Origin: Deltaproteobacteria bacterium
GTDB lineage: Bacteria > Desulfobacterota > DSM-4660 > Desulfatiglandales > Desulfatiglandaceae
Direction: 5' to 3'
DNA length: 53,733 nucleotides
Assembly: GCA_019307945.1 (NCBI GenBank)
Contig: JAFDIS010000015.1
Coordinates: 1-53,733, forward strand
The position numbers were made by a program, and so were the translations under genes. This document shows positions 44,784-53,725 of the stretch, piece after piece; positions within the stretch are counted from its first letter, which is position 1; each line of letters begins with the position of its first letter. Under the pieces are notes generated by a model. The model made no database searches. It saw only the letters and a list, made by a program, of their open reading frames with translations, and was not told the origin of the DNA.

Positions 44784-46598
44784 TTGCAGGCGAGAAAAAA
44801 GAAAAGGCCCCTGATACGGAAGCCCCTTTTCTGGACCTCAACGGCCGTGGCGGCGGCCCTGGTCCTGGCGTGGTGGCTTTGGCAGGGCCTGTATCAAGGT
44901 CCCCACAGGCTCCATTACGTTCTGGTGGCCGTGAACGGCGAGCCCCGCAAGGTCTTGCCCGGTGAAACGCTGAATCTTCATCCCCACGACCGCGTCCGAA
45001 TCCTGGACATCTCCACGAACATTCCTCTCAACATGGGCATTCGACTGGTGGCAGATACATTCGATGTCACCGCGCTGCGATATGAAGAGATGCCGCTGAC
45101 CAGGCTCCTTCCGGGAGACCGTTTGTTTGCGAAGAGCCGCCACAGGGTTCTCATAAAGCGGGTCAATGAGGATCTGGGGGAGATGCTGTGGCAGGTGCAG
45201 CCCCTGGCCGAAGATTGGCTGGACAAGGTGAACAGGACGCTGGACCCGAAGCGCAAAGTGGCGCTCCTTTTGAAGGCCCTGGAGAGCATGCCTGAGGATC
45301 GGCGGTTCAGGCGAAGGCTCATCGAGGAGTACAAGGCCCTCGGCCGGTGGCGCAAGGCAGCCCAACTCCTGGAGCAGGCCGCAAACGCCTCGGGACCAGA
45401 CGAGGAGCTATTGGAGGAACTCCTGGAGGCCTACGAGGCCATCCCCGATGAAAAGGGGATCCTGTCGGTGCTCAAGCGCCTGGTCAAGGTGAGGCCCGAC
45501 GACCTGGAACTCCGCAGCCGACTGGCGGAGCTTCTGGACAAAGGCGGAGACGCGAAGGCGGCTATCCGGGCTTACCGGGAACTCCTGGCACGCATACGAA
45601 TCCAGGACAGCCTGTCGGTGCTCAAGCGTCTGGGATTTCTCCTGTCTCAGGCCGGCCGATACAAAGAGGCGGCCCGGGCGTACGAAAAGGCAGCGCGGCT
45701 GGATGACAGCGATCCCAATATCTATTACAATCTGGCGTTTCTTTACAGCAAGACGAAGCAAAAGAAGCGTTCCCTTCGCGCCCTGGAAACGGCCTTGAAA
45801 CTGGCGCCCGCGGACGTGGAAGGAAGGATTCGGCTCGCCGAGCAACTCCTGGCGCAGGGGGATCCTGCGGCCGCAGAGCGTTACCTTCGGCAGGTCCTGA
45901 AGAAAAAGCCCAAATCTCTGCCCGCCGTTCTCTTGCTCATGAAGGCCCTGGAGAAGCAGGGAAAGAAGTCCCAGTTGAAATCCGTCTATCGCCGTATCCT
46001 GGCTCTGGATCCCAAGAACGACACGGTGCTGTACAATCTGGGGGCAATGGAATATGAGACGGGCAGGCTGAAGGAGTGTGTGCCCTATTTTCAGCGTTAC
46101 CTAAAGGCGCACCCCCAAGACGCCGACGTGCATGCTATCCTTTACGAAGTCTTACGAAAATTGGGCAGAATCGATTCCGCTTACGAGCATGCGGTGATTT
46201 TGGCGCGCCTCAGGCCCAAGGAAGCCGATGTCTACGAATTTCTGTTCGAATATCTTGCCGCTAAGAATCGGGACACGGAGATCCTCAAAATCCTGAAACG
46301 GGCGATCAAGGCGAATCCCGAGGATGTCACCCTGCGGGAATATCTGGTGGTCACCTACCTGAAACTGGAGCAAAATGATGCGGCTGTGGTCCAGATGCGT
46401 GAAATCCTGAAGCGGCGGCCCAAAGACGTGGACCTCCGGCTCAGCCTCGCGCGGTTGTTGGAAAAGGAAGGCAGGATCAGGGAAGCGGCCGCGGCCTACC
46501 GCGAGGTGATCGAGCTTTTCCCCGGGCACGAGGAGGCCGAAGATGCCTATCTGAGATTGCGTCTGCAAGGGGTCAAGGGTGGAGAGAAAGGCTCATAA
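44784..46598 (+). CDS. Membrane-anchored tetratricopeptide-repeat protein
   Basis: The TTG at 44784 starts a 604-residue protein with one N-terminal membrane helix (LFWTSTAVAAALVLAWWLW), a periplasmic-side domain of about 120 residues (HYVLVAVNGEPRKVLPGETLNLHPHDRVRI), and about ten TPRs from residue 150 to the end. Examples are ALGRWRKAAQLLEQAANAS, QAGRYKEAARAYEKAARLDD and EKEGRIREAAAAYREVIELFP. TPRs assemble protein complexes. Coupled to secF, it may link the Sec machinery to export or outer-membrane assembly, but I do not know an established function. It overlaps the mutT-like gene by 20 bases. Confidence 0.88.
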   Translation: MQARKKKRPLIRKPLFWTSTAVAAALVLAWWLWQGLYQGPHRLHYVLVAVNGEPRKVLPGETLNLHPHDRVRILDISTNIPLNMGIRLVADTFDVTALRYEEMPLTRLLPGDRLFAKSRHRVLIKRVNEDLGEMLWQVQPLAEDWLDKVNRTLDPKRKVALLLKALESMPEDRRFRRRLIEEYKALGRWRKAAQLLEQAANASGPDEELLEELLEAYEAIPDEKGILSVLKRLVKVRPDDLELRSRLAELLDKGGDAKAAIRAYRELLARIRIQDSLSVLKRLGFLLSQAGRYKEAARAYEKAARLDDSDPNIYYNLAFLYSKTKQKKRSLRALETALKLAPADVEGRIRLAEQLLAQGDPAAAERYLRQVLKKKPKSLPAVLLLMKALEKQGKKSQLKSVYRRILALDPKNDTVLYNLGAMEYETGRLKECVPYFQRYLKAHPQDADVHAILYEVLRKLGRIDSAYEHAVILARLRPKEADVYEFLFEYLAAKNRDTEILKILKRAIKANPEDVTLREYLVVTYLKLEQNDAAVVQMREILKRRPKDVDLRLSLARLLEKEGRIREAAAAYREVIELFPGHEEAEDAYLRLRLQGVKGGEKGS

Positions 46599-46992
46599 AC
46601 CCCATTTCCATGTGACCGCCGCCATCATCCGAAGCGGCGGTAAAGTCCTCATCACCAGACGCCCCGCCGGGACGCACATGGGCGGATACTGGGAATTTCC
46701 AGGAGGAAAGCAGGAAAAAGGCGAAACCCTCTCAGGCTGCCTGCGCAGGGAACTTCGGGAGGAACTGGGAGTCGGGATCGAAAAGGCCGTATCCCTTTTC
46801 GCCATTAGGCACGAATACGCGGACCGCTCCATCACGTTGCACGTGTTCGAATGCACGGGGATCCAGGCCCCACCGCGGGCATTGGAGGCCCAGGAGATCC
46901 GCTGGGTCGCGCCCGAGGCCCTGAGGAAGTATTCTTTCCCACCGCCCGACCGTCGGATCATCCGCTTCCTGGAAGGTGGTGCGGGGGCTTAG
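46579..46992 (+). CDS. mutT: NUDIX hydrolase, MutT-like (8-oxo-dGTP diphosphatase)
   Basis: The protein has 137 residues, like MutT. The Nudix box is complete: GGKQEKGETLSGCLRRELREELGVGI near residues 42-67, with the catalytic glutamates REL-REEL. Upstream HVTAAIIRSGGKVLITRRPAGTHMGGYWEFPGGKQE is the MutT substrate-side pattern. The enzyme removes 8-oxo-dGTP from the nucleotide pool to prevent mutation; related NUDIX activities are possible. GTG 46579 lies inside the end of the TPR gene, so it is translationally coupled. Confidence 0.92.
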   Translation: MERKAHKPHFHVTAAIIRSGGKVLITRRPAGTHMGGYWEFPGGKQEKGETLSGCLRRELREELGVGIEKAVSLFAIRHEYADRSITLHVFECTGIQAPPRALEAQEIRWVAPEALRKYSFPPPDRRIIRFLEGGAGA

Positions 46993-46995
46993 CCG

Positions 46996-47029
46996 GGCTT
47001 TCCGCACGGCCGCAAGGCGGGAAAGGCTC
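46996..47029. terminator. Imperfect hairpin between convergent mutT and M48 genes
   Basis: GGGCTTTCCGC and GCGGGAAAGGCTC pair with one bulge around a GC-rich loop in the 35-bp gap between the two stop codons. It has no T-run but fits a bidirectional terminator position. Confidence 0.3.
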
Positions 47030-48440
47030 AACTCCTGATGCGACCCTTTTTCTTGCGCGCTTCCTCAATCTTCTTGATCAGTTCCTGATCGTCTCCGGCA
47101 AGCTTGCGGGCCTTGTTGAAGTGAAACCGCGCTTTTTTCCTTTCCCCCAGTTTTTTAAAGTACCGGCCGAAATTATAATGGGCAACGGCCAGTCGTCCTG
47201 TACGGCCGTAACAGATCCCCAGGTGATAAAAGACCTCAGGACGCACCGGGGGCCGGTGAGCCAGCCTCTCCAGGACGTCCGCAGCCTTTTCATACTCTTC
47301 GATGTTTTCCCGGGACAGGGCCAGCAGATAACGTGATTCCCGATCTTGGATGTCAGCTTCGGCCAGACGTTCGAAAACGGGGATGGCCTCCCGGTCCCGA
47401 CCTTTCATCTGGTAGGCCATGCCGAGATACTTGAGGATCAGAGGGGAACCCGGGTCTTTTTTGTGTGCCTCCTCCAGTTGGACCAGGGCGCTGTCCACGT
47501 CGGCCCGGTCCAGGTAGATGATCCCGAGTCCCAGTGAAGGATAGGGGCTGGCGGGATCTTTTTCCAGGTCCCTGATAAAGGCCTTTTCGGCATTGAAGTC
47601 GTCCTCCGCGGTGGCGCGCAAAAAGGTTTGAAGATAAGGGAATAGGTCCCTGAACCTCCGGGCCTCCGGGTTGTCGTGAATCGCGGGCTGTTCCTCCATG
47701 ACCAGGCTGTCCAGATTTGCCATTCTCTCGGGGCCCGTTGGATGGGTCAGGAGATAGGGGGGCATCCTCTCCGTGCCGAACCACTGTCCCTGTTCGATTT
47801 TTTTTAGGGCGTCGATCATGGCGGAAGGCCTGAACCCCGACCGCGACATGTACCGAAAGCCCAGTTGGTCCGCCTGGCGTTCGTCTTTTCGGCTGTAATG
47901 AAGTTGCGCCTGGATCCCCCCGGCCAGGGAACTGGTGATCACCGCCCCCGCAGCCTTTCCGCCGATGAGCACTCCGGCCAGGACCCCGGCCAGGGTGGCC
48001 AGCCCTATTTTCTTGTTTTGCTCGATTCTACGGGAAAGGTGTCGGGCCGAGACATGGGCGATTTCGTGGCAGATGACCGCCGCCAATTCGTCCACATTGT
48101 CCAGGGCCGTAATCAGGCCCGAGAAGACGAAGATGTGTCCACCCGGTCCTGCGAAGGCGTTCAGGGTTTCATCATTGATCAGGTAGAACCGAAATCGAAA
48201 ATATTTTGTTTCCACCGGGCGGGCGAGGTAACGTCCCAGTTCGTTGATGTAGCGTCGTGCAAAGGGGTCTTCCACCACCGGGAAATGGGATTTGATTTCT
48301 TTGAGGAATTTTTCCCCGAGCTTTTTTTCCTCCTCCGCTGACAGGGCCCGGGCGGGCGGAGGGATGGTCGGAAAGGCCGATCCCGCCAGTAAGATTCCCG
48401 CCAGTAAGATGGCGAGATATATACGAAGGCCTCTTGTCAT
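47028..48440 (-). CDS. M48-family metalloprotease with TPRs, BepA-like
   Basis: Starting at ATG 48440 the product has 470 residues, with a signal peptide (AILLAGILLAGSAFP). The zinc protease domain has HEIAHVSARH (HEXXH) near residue 128, preceded by LNAFAGPGGHIFVFSGLI. The further Glu ligand is in RKDERQADQLGFRYM near 193. From about 290 the C-terminal part is TPRs (SALVQLEEAHKKDPGSPLILKYLG, VAHYNFGRYFKKLGERKKARFHFNKA). The layout is that of E. coli BepA (YfgC), a periplasmic protease-chaperone for outer-membrane proteins and LPS assembly. A run of C at 48461-48470 separates it from rsfS. No gene overlap occurs. Confidence 0.93.
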   Translation of the reverse strand: MTRGLRIYLAILLAGILLAGSAFPTIPPPARALSAEEEKKLGEKFLKEIKSHFPVVEDPFARRYINELGRYLARPVETKYFRFRFYLINDETLNAFAGPGGHIFVFSGLITALDNVDELAAVICHEIAHVSARHLSRRIEQNKKIGLATLAGVLAGVLIGGKAAGAVITSSLAGGIQAQLHYSRKDERQADQLGFRYMSRSGFRPSAMIDALKKIEQGQWFGTERMPPYLLTHPTGPERMANLDSLVMEEQPAIHDNPEARRFRDLFPYLQTFLRATAEDDFNAEKAFIRDLEKDPASPYPSLGLGIIYLDRADVDSALVQLEEAHKKDPGSPLILKYLGMAYQMKGRDREAIPVFERLAEADIQDRESRYLLALSRENIEEYEKAADVLERLAHRPPVRPEVFYHLGICYGRTGRLAVAHYNFGRYFKKLGERKKARFHFNKARKLAGDDQELIKKIEEARKKKGRIRS

Positions 48441-48474
48441 GTTCAACGCCAAAGTCGCGGCCCCCCCCCCCGCC

Positions 48475-48819
48475 CTAACCTTCGATGCTCACCCGGGGCG
48501 CCTCGATCCAGAGACTTTCCAGATCGTAAAGCTCTCGAAAGGGCTGGTAGAAGATATGGACGATCACGTCCCCGTAGTCCATGAGAATCCAGTGGCCTTG
48601 CTGTTCTCCTTCCACCCCCCTGATCTTGAAGCCGGCCTTTTTCATCCCCTTGAGCAAGTGCTGGTAGAGGGACTGGACCTGTCTGCTGGACTGACCGCTG
48701 ACCACCAGAAAATAGTCCGTCATGGATGTGAGTTTGCCCACCTCGAACAGCACGGGGTCCTCGGCCTTGCGTTCCAGGATGATCTTGAGGCAGAGCTTTG
48801 CCTTGTCAATGGTTTCCAT
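48475..48819 (-). CDS. rsfS: Ribosomal silencing factor RsfS (Iojap)
   Basis: The product has 114 residues, using ATG 48819, which overlaps the end of nadD by 14 bases. The family signature lies in VGKLTSMTDYFLVVSGQSSRQVQSL and EGEQQGHWILMDYGDVIVHIF. RsfS binds ribosomal protein L14 (uL14) and blocks subunit joining when nutrients are scarce. It is the last gene of the minus-strand run that begins at rplU, an arrangement common in bacteria. Confidence 0.97.
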   Translation of the reverse strand: METIDKAKLCLKIILERKAEDPVLFEVGKLTSMTDYFLVVSGQSSRQVQSLYQHLLKGMKKAGFKIRGVEGEQQGHWILMDYGDVIVHIFYQPFRELYDLESLWIEAPRVSIEG

Positions 48820-49498
48820 CAATCGTGTAAAGGCCTTTTTCCTCGATGTATCGCCTTACCGCCTCCGGTACCAGGTACCGGATCGATTTGCCCGCTCGCA
48901 CGAGGTCCCGAATGCGCGTGGATGAGATGTCCATGCTGGTGCAAGACCTCAGGGCGACCCCCTTGCCGGTAGGGAGGACCTGAAATTCGGCCCCCGGCTC
49001 CTCACGAATATCCAGGCCCGCCTTTGAAAGGACCTGCCGGACCCCCGCAGGCTGTGAGCCTGGCCGTGGAATGATCACGAAATGGGCATACTCGAAGAGG
49101 CGGGGGTACTCTTTCCAGGTGTCCAATTTCATGAACGCATCCAGGCCCACGATGAAATAGAGTTCCGTTCCATTTCCCAGGCTGCGTGTCACTTCCCGCA
49201 GCGTGTCGATGGAGTAGGAGAGGCCGGGTCTGCGACCTTCCAGGTCCAGGGGCTCGAGCACCGGGTTGCCGCCCACCCCCAGTCGGACCATCTGCAATCG
49301 GTGTTGGAAGGAAGCCCAAGGCCCCCCCGATTTGTGAGGCGGGCTGCCGGTGGGAAGCAGATAGACCTTGTCCAGCCCCAGTTCCTCGGCCGTTTCTTCG
49401 GCGGCTCGCAGGTGTCCCAGGTGGATCGGGTCGAAGGTTCCTCCCAGCAGTCCGACCCGGGAGGACACCTTGTCAGTTTCTGATCTGCCCCTGTCCAT
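48806..49498 (-). CDS. nadD: Nicotinate-nucleotide adenylyltransferase
   Basis: The 230-residue enzyme makes nicotinic acid adenine dinucleotide from NaMN and ATP in NAD synthesis. The nucleotidyltransferase motif is [19 protein letters not shown] near residue 17, followed by [13 protein letters not shown]. The second ATP-binding motif is [13 protein letters not shown] near 195. ATG 49498 overlaps proA by 26 bases. The final residues reach into rsfS. Length and motifs are normal. Confidence 0.97.
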   Translation of the reverse strand: MDRGRSETDKVSSRVGLLGGTFDPIHLGHLRAAEETAEELGLDKVYLLPTGSPPHKSGGPWASFQHRLQMVRLGVGGNPVLEPLDLEGRRPGLSYSIDTLREVTRSLGNGTELYFIVGLDAFMKLDTWKEYPRLFEYAHFVIIPRPGSQPAGVRQVLSKAGLDIREEPGAEFQVLPTGKGVALRSCTSMDISSTRIRDLVRAGKSIRYLVPEAVRRYIEEKGLYTIDGNH

Positions 49499-50729
49499 AG
49501 ACGATGAATTTGGTGGTGGTCAGTTCCTCCAGCCCCATGGGACCGAAGGCATGCAGCTTCGACGTGCTGATCCCGATCTCCGCTCCGAGTCCCAGTTGGT
49601 TTCCGTCGTTGAAACGCGTGGACGCATTGACCAGGACCACTGAGGAGTCCACCTCCTCCAGGAAAGCACGGGCGCGGTCGTAGCTCTCCGTGACGATGGC
49701 CTCCGTGTGCCTGGAGCCGTACCGTTCGATATGATCCAACGCTTCGTCCATTCCGGAAACCACCTTGACGGCCAGCACCAGGTCCAGAAACTCGGCGGGC
49801 CAGTCTGATTCTGCGGCCTCCACGGCCCCCGGGATGATCTCCACGGTCCGTGTGCAGCCGCGGATCTCGACGCCCGCGGCGCGCAGTCTCTCCGCGGCCG
49901 CCGGCAGGAAATCCGGCGCCACCCGCTGGTGAACGAGCAGAGTTTCCATGGCGTTGCAAACCCCCGGCCGTTGCACTTTTGCATTGAAACAGATTTCCCG
50001 GGCCATTTCGAGGTCCGCATGCTCGTCCACGTACACGTGACAGACCCCCTTGTAGTGTTTGAGAACCGGGATCCGGGAATGGTCCGCTACGAAGCGGATG
50101 AGGCCTTCCCCGCCCCGCGGTATGATGACATCCACGTATTCTTCCAGTTCCAGGAGTCGGTTTACCGCTTCCCGGTCGGTGGTGGGGATCACCTGCACGG
50201 CGTTCTGGGGAAGGCCCCCTTGCCGTAGCGCCTCCCCCAGGAGTTCTCCCAGCACCATGTTGGAATGGATCGCTTCGGATCCGCCTTTCAGGATCACCGC
50301 GTTTCCCGACTTGAGGCAGAGACCTGCGGCGTCCACGGTTACATTGGGGCGGGACTCGTAGATGAAACCGATCACTCCCAGGGGGATCCTCATGCGTCCC
50401 ACGCTCAGGCCGTTGGGCCGTTTCCACATGCCCTCCACCTTTCCCACGGGATCGGGCAGGGCGGCCACTTCCATGAGCCCGTCCGCCATGTCCCGGATCA
50501 CGCGCTCGCTGAGGGTCAGGCGGTCGATCATGGCCTCTGAGAGCCCAGCTTCCCGGGCCTGCGCCAGGTCCTTTTTGTTTTCGATCCGGATCCGTTCCTG
50601 GTTGTCCAGGAGTCCGCGGGCCATCCGTTCCAGGGCCTCGTCCTTCTTCGTGCTGGGAAGGCGTCTCAAGACCCGGGAGCAGACCCTGGCCTCACGTCCC
50701 ATTTGCTGCATCAGGTCCGCAAGTGACAT
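49473..50729 (-). CDS. proA: Gamma-glutamyl phosphate reductase
   Basis: The 418-residue enzyme reduces glutamyl-5-phosphate with NADPH to the semialdehyde in proline synthesis. The catalytic Cys lies in [18 protein letters not shown] near residue 245. The nucleotide-binding and family blocks are [29 protein letters not shown] and [36 protein letters not shown]. Length is standard. It overlaps proB by 19 bases, so the two enzymes, which pass on an unstable intermediate, are translated together. Confidence 0.98.
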   Translation of the reverse strand: MSLADLMQQMGREARVCSRVLRRLPSTKKDEALERMARGLLDNQERIRIENKKDLAQAREAGLSEAMIDRLTLSERVIRDMADGLMEVAALPDPVGKVEGMWKRPNGLSVGRMRIPLGVIGFIYESRPNVTVDAAGLCLKSGNAVILKGGSEAIHSNMVLGELLGEALRQGGLPQNAVQVIPTTDREAVNRLLELEEYVDVIIPRGGEGLIRFVADHSRIPVLKHYKGVCHVYVDEHADLEMAREICFNAKVQRPGVCNAMETLLVHQRVAPDFLPAAAERLRAAGVEIRGCTRTVEIIPGAVEAAESDWPAEFLDLVLAVKVVSGMDEALDHIERYGSRHTEAIVTESYDRARAFLEEVDSSVVLVNASTRFNDGNQLGLGAEIGISTSKLHAFGPMGLEELTTTKFIVYGQGQIRN

Positions 50730-51880
50730 ACTCCTTCTCCTTGTTCCATTCCATAGGTAATGACGAGGTTATCACGGTGAATCACCTCGTCTTCATGTTT
50801 GTAACCCAGAATGCCTTCGATCTGGGACGATCGGGCCCCCATGATCTTGCGCACATCCCCGGCGTGATAGTTGACCAGGCCCACGCCTATTTCCCTGCCC
50901 CCCGCCGCCGTGAGAAGCACGGCGTCTCCCATGCTGAACCGGCCGTCCACGGAAAGTATTCCCGAGGGCAGCAGGCTCTTGCCCCGCTCCACGAGGGCCT
51001 CAAAGGCACCTTCGTCCACGGCGATCTTCCCTTTGGGGGTCATGGTGAACAGGATCCAGTGTTTGCGGCTGCAAAGGGGGATTTCCTTGGGCAGAAACAG
51101 CGTCCCCACGTCATGGGCCTCGAAGACCCTGATGAGGATGTTCGACTCCAGCCCGTTTGCGATCACCGTGGGCACACCCCCCAAGGCGACCTTTTCAGCG
51201 GCCTTGACCTTGCTCAGCATCCCCCCGGTACCGAGAAATCCCGGGATACCACTTGCCGATTTAAGGAGCCGGCGGTCCACGTTTCGAACAATTCTGAGGA
51301 GGCCGGCGTCCTGGTGGGTCCTGGGATCCTTGTCGAAGAATCCGTCGATGTTCGTCAAGTTTACCAGGAGTCGTGCCTCGGTCAGGTTGGTGACCATGGC
51401 GCTCAGGTTGTCATTGTCTCCGAACTTGATTTCTTCCACCATCACAGTGTCGTTTTCATTGATGATGGGGATGATTCGCCACTTGAGAAGGGTGAAAAGG
51501 GTGTTTCGGGCGTTCAGGTACCTTCTGCGGTGATTGAGGTCGTCGCGGGTGAGCAGCAACTGAGCCACTTTTCTGCCGTACCGCCCAAAGGCCTCTTCGT
51601 AGGCCATCATGAGGCTGCTCTGCCCCACCGCTGCGGCAGCCTGCTGCTGCGAAACCGAGTTGGGACGTGTGGATAGGCCGATCTTGGCCATGCCGGAGGC
51701 TATGGCTCCGGAGGAGACCAGGATGATTTCGATCCCCCGGTCCGCCAGTTCACAGATCTGCCGGGCCAGGTCTTGCATCACTGAGAAGTTGAGCCCGCGC
51801 TCCGCGGTCAGGACCCCGCTTCCCACCTTGACCACCGCCCGACGCACGTCCTTCAAGATTTTCCGGCGGATTTCTTTCAT
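50711..51880 (-). CDS. proB: Glutamate 5-kinase
   Basis: ATG 51880 forms an ATGA overlap with the stop of obgE, which decides the start over an upstream possibility. The 389-residue protein has the amino-acid kinase domain ([11 protein letters not shown] near residue 13, [14 protein letters not shown] near 50, [24 protein letters not shown] near 140, and [20 protein letters not shown]). From about residue 285 a C-terminal PUA domain follows. It phosphorylates glutamate in the first step of proline synthesis and is normally inhibited by proline. The PUA-containing form matches E. coli ProB. Confidence 0.98.
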   Translation of the reverse strand: MKEIRRKILKDVRRAVVKVGSGVLTAERGLNFSVMQDLARQICELADRGIEIILVSSGAIASGMAKIGLSTRPNSVSQQQAAAAVGQSSLMMAYEEAFGRYGRKVAQLLLTRDDLNHRRRYLNARNTLFTLLKWRIIPIINENDTVMVEEIKFGDNDNLSAMVTNLTEARLLVNLTNIDGFFDKDPRTHQDAGLLRIVRNVDRRLLKSASGIPGFLGTGGMLSKVKAAEKVALGGVPTVIANGLESNILIRVFEAHDVGTLFLPKEIPLCSRKHWILFTMTPKGKIAVDEGAFEALVERGKSLLPSGILSVDGRFSMGDAVLLTAAGGREIGVGLVNYHAGDVRKIMGARSSQIEGILGYKHEDEVIHRDNLVITYGMEQGEGVCHLRT

Positions 51881-52950
51881 GAATCGGACCCCGTAGGCAG
51901 CACAAGGGTCGGCCCGGGCAGGGTTCCATTCCCGGCCGTGGCCGCGGGGGCGGTCACGCATCGCTCGGCGAGATACTCCTTGACGCCCTCCAGCCCCTCA
52001 CCCGTAAGCCCCGAGATCATCATGAAATCAAGCCCCAGGTCCGAAAGGGCCCTTTTCAAGGCTTCCAGGTCCCTGCAGCCGGGCCCGTACAGGTCCATCT
52101 TGTTGATGAGAATCAGTTGGGGCTTTCGAGTCAGCTCCACGCTGTATGCGAGCATCTCCTTTCGCAGGGTATGGTAGTCGGCCAACGGACCTCCCGCGGG
52201 GCTGTGGGTGATATCCAACAGATGGAAGATCATGCGGGTGCGTTCTATGTGCCTCAAAAATCGGTGCCCCAGCCCCTGCCCCTCAGCCGCGCCCTTGATG
52301 AGACCGGGGATGTCCGCGATGACCATGGAGCGCTCCTCGTCCAGCGCCAGGACGCCCAGGTTGGGGGCCAGCGTCGTAAAAGGATATGCGTCGATCTTGG
52401 GACGGGCCATGGTGAGGCGGGCGAGCAGGGTGGACTTGCCTGCGTTGGGCATTCCTACGAGGCCTATGTCGGCCAGTATTTTCAAAGTGAAGCGGAGCCT
52501 TCTTTGAACGCCCGGCATGCCGGGTTGGGCGAAACGTGGTGTCCTGCGGGTAGGCGTTGCGAAATGCTGGTTTCCCTTGCCGCCTTTTCCTCCGGGCACC
52601 AGCAGGACCATTTGCTCTTCTCGGGTGAAATCAGCCAGGGTTTCTCCCGTTTCCAGGTCCTGGACCACGGTTCCCAGCGGCACTTCGATCACCAGATCAC
52701 GGCCGCTTCTTCCGGATTGGTTCTTGCCCCTGCCGTGTCGGCCGTTTTCCGCCCTCAGCGAAGGTCGGTATCTCAGGTCTGCCAGGGTATGGAGCCTGCC
52801 CGTGGCGCGGGCGTAAATACTGCCCCCGCGGCCTCCGTCCCCGCCGTCAGGGCCGCCGCGCGGTTTGTATTTCTCCCTCCTGAAGCTGACGCATCCCCTC
52901 CCGCCATCTCCTGATCTGGCCGTGATAACCGCTTCGTCTGGAAAACCCAT
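51877..52950 (-). CDS. obgE: GTPase Obg/CgtA
   Basis: This 357-residue GTPase takes part in late 50S ribosome assembly and stress control. The N-terminal Obg fold is Gly-rich (GDGGRGCVSFRREKYKPRGGPDGGDGGRGGS). The G domain has P-loop GMPNAGKSTLLARLT near residue 166, switch region TTLAPNLGVL, DIPGLIKGAAEGQGLGHRFL, and NKMD. The C-terminal end is short and without an OCT domain. It follows rpmA, the normal order rplU-rpmA-obgE. ATG 52950 has no good ribosome-binding site, so translation may depend on rpmA upstream. Confidence 0.97.
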   Translation of the reverse strand: MGFPDEAVITARSGDGGRGCVSFRREKYKPRGGPDGGDGGRGGSIYARATGRLHTLADLRYRPSLRAENGRHGRGKNQSGRSGRDLVIEVPLGTVVQDLETGETLADFTREEQMVLLVPGGKGGKGNQHFATPTRRTPRFAQPGMPGVQRRLRFTLKILADIGLVGMPNAGKSTLLARLTMARPKIDAYPFTTLAPNLGVLALDEERSMVIADIPGLIKGAAEGQGLGHRFLRHIERTRMIFHLLDITHSPAGGPLADYHTLRKEMLAYSVELTRKPQLILINKMDLYGPGCRDLEALKRALSDLGLDFMMISGLTGEGLEGVKEYLAERCVTAPAATAGNGTLPGPTLVLPTGSDS

Positions 52951-52986
52951 TGCGACCCGTCAGTCCGGGGGGACCTCATCGGACAG

Positions 52987-53320
52987 CTACGCGGCATACA
53001 CGCTGACCTTCTTGCGGGTCTTTCCGAGGCGCTCGAAGGTAACGATTCCATCCTGTTTGGCGAACAGCGTGTAGTCCTTGCCCAAGCCCACGTTGGTTCC
53101 TGGATGGATCCTGGTGCCTTTCTGGCGGACCAGGATGCTTCCCGCCTTGACGAACTGGCCGGAATACCGCTTGACGCCATATCGCTTGCCGGCGCTGTCC
53201 CTTCCGTTACGAGAACTGCCGCCTGCTTTCGAACTGGCCGGAATACCGCTTGACGCCATATCGCTTGCCGGCGCTGTCCCTTCCGTTACGAGAACTGCCG
53301 CCTGCTTTCTTGTGTGCCAT
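52987..53320 (-). pseudogene. rpmA: Ribosomal protein L27 gene broken by a 79-bp internal tandem duplication
   Basis: The natural start is the ATG at 53320 behind a GGAGG site ([20 protein letters not shown]). After SGQF at residue 30 the frame runs into the second copy of a 79-bp tandem repeat (53152-53309), reads ESRRQFS and stops at 53207-53209, giving only 37 residues. Removing one copy gives an 84-residue L27 of normal length ending in VSVYAA. From the ATG at 53259, inside the 5' copy, a 90-residue frame reads [10 protein letters not shown] and then KAGGSSRNG to the natural end. So the body of L27 could still be made with a foreign N terminus. L27 reaches into the peptidyl-transferase centre and its N-terminal residues matter. 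An assembly error is quite possible. Confidence 0.9.
53152..53309. repeat. Perfect 79-bp tandem duplication within rpmA
   Basis: Copy 1 is 53152-53230 and copy 2 is 53231-53309, identical over 79 bases by direct reading. Both begin GAACTGGCCGG and end CCTGCTTTC. The length is 1 modulo 3, so the repeat shifts the frame. The junction shows only one base of microhomology. Confidence 0.97.
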
Positions 53321-53351
53321 GGTTTCTCACACCTCCAAGACCCTTTGTCTC

Positions 53352-53663
53352 CTATCCTTCGATGCTTTCTATCCTTACGAGGGAAAAGTGCTGCCTGTGG
53401 CCTTTTTTCCGTCGGTAGCCTTTTCTCCTCTTGAACTTGAACACGACCACCTTCCGGTCCTTGGCCTGGCGTTTGATCAAACCCACAACCTTGGATCCGG
53501 ACACAAACGGATTGCCTACCCGGACCTCCTCCCCGTCCGAGGCGAGGAGGACTTTATCGAAGACCACGGTGTCGCCGACCTCGCCCGCCAGCTTTTCCAC
53601 CTTGAGTTCATCGCCGGGCGACACCCGGTATTGCTTTCCGCCGGTTTTGATGACAGCGTACAT
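53352..53663 (-). CDS. rplU: Ribosomal protein L21
   Basis: The 103-residue protein has the whole L21 pattern: [83 protein letters not shown] 53663 has a GGAGG site eight bases upstream. It binds 23S rRNA in the large subunit near L20. It is the first gene of the minus-strand ribosomal and proline run and lies 31 bp upstream of rpmA. Confidence 0.99.
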   Translation of the reverse strand: MYAVIKTGGKQYRVSPGDELKVEKLAGEVGDTVVFDKVLLASDGEEVRVGNPFVSGSKVVGLIKRQAKDRKVVVFKFKRRKGYRRKKGHRQHFSLVRIESIEG

Positions 53664-53696
53664 GGGAATATTCCTCCAGATTGGACTGAAACAAAT

Positions 53697-53725
53697 ATAA
53701 TATAGGTGATCTTCACTGGAGTCAA
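53697..53725 (-). promoter_or_regulatory. Strong sigma-70-type promoter of the rplU operon
   Basis: On the minus strand TTGACT (53720-53725) and TATTAT (53697-53702), five of six matches each, have the ideal 17-base spacing. The -10 lies about 34 bp before the rplU start, leaving a very short leader of about 25 bases, too short for a long L21 leader RNA. Confidence 0.8.

Noticed and set aside
49189-50427. 412-codon frame on the minus strand over proA and nadD
   Set aside because: Alternate frame of two certain genes; the translation is a Gly/Arg/Pro-rich artefact.
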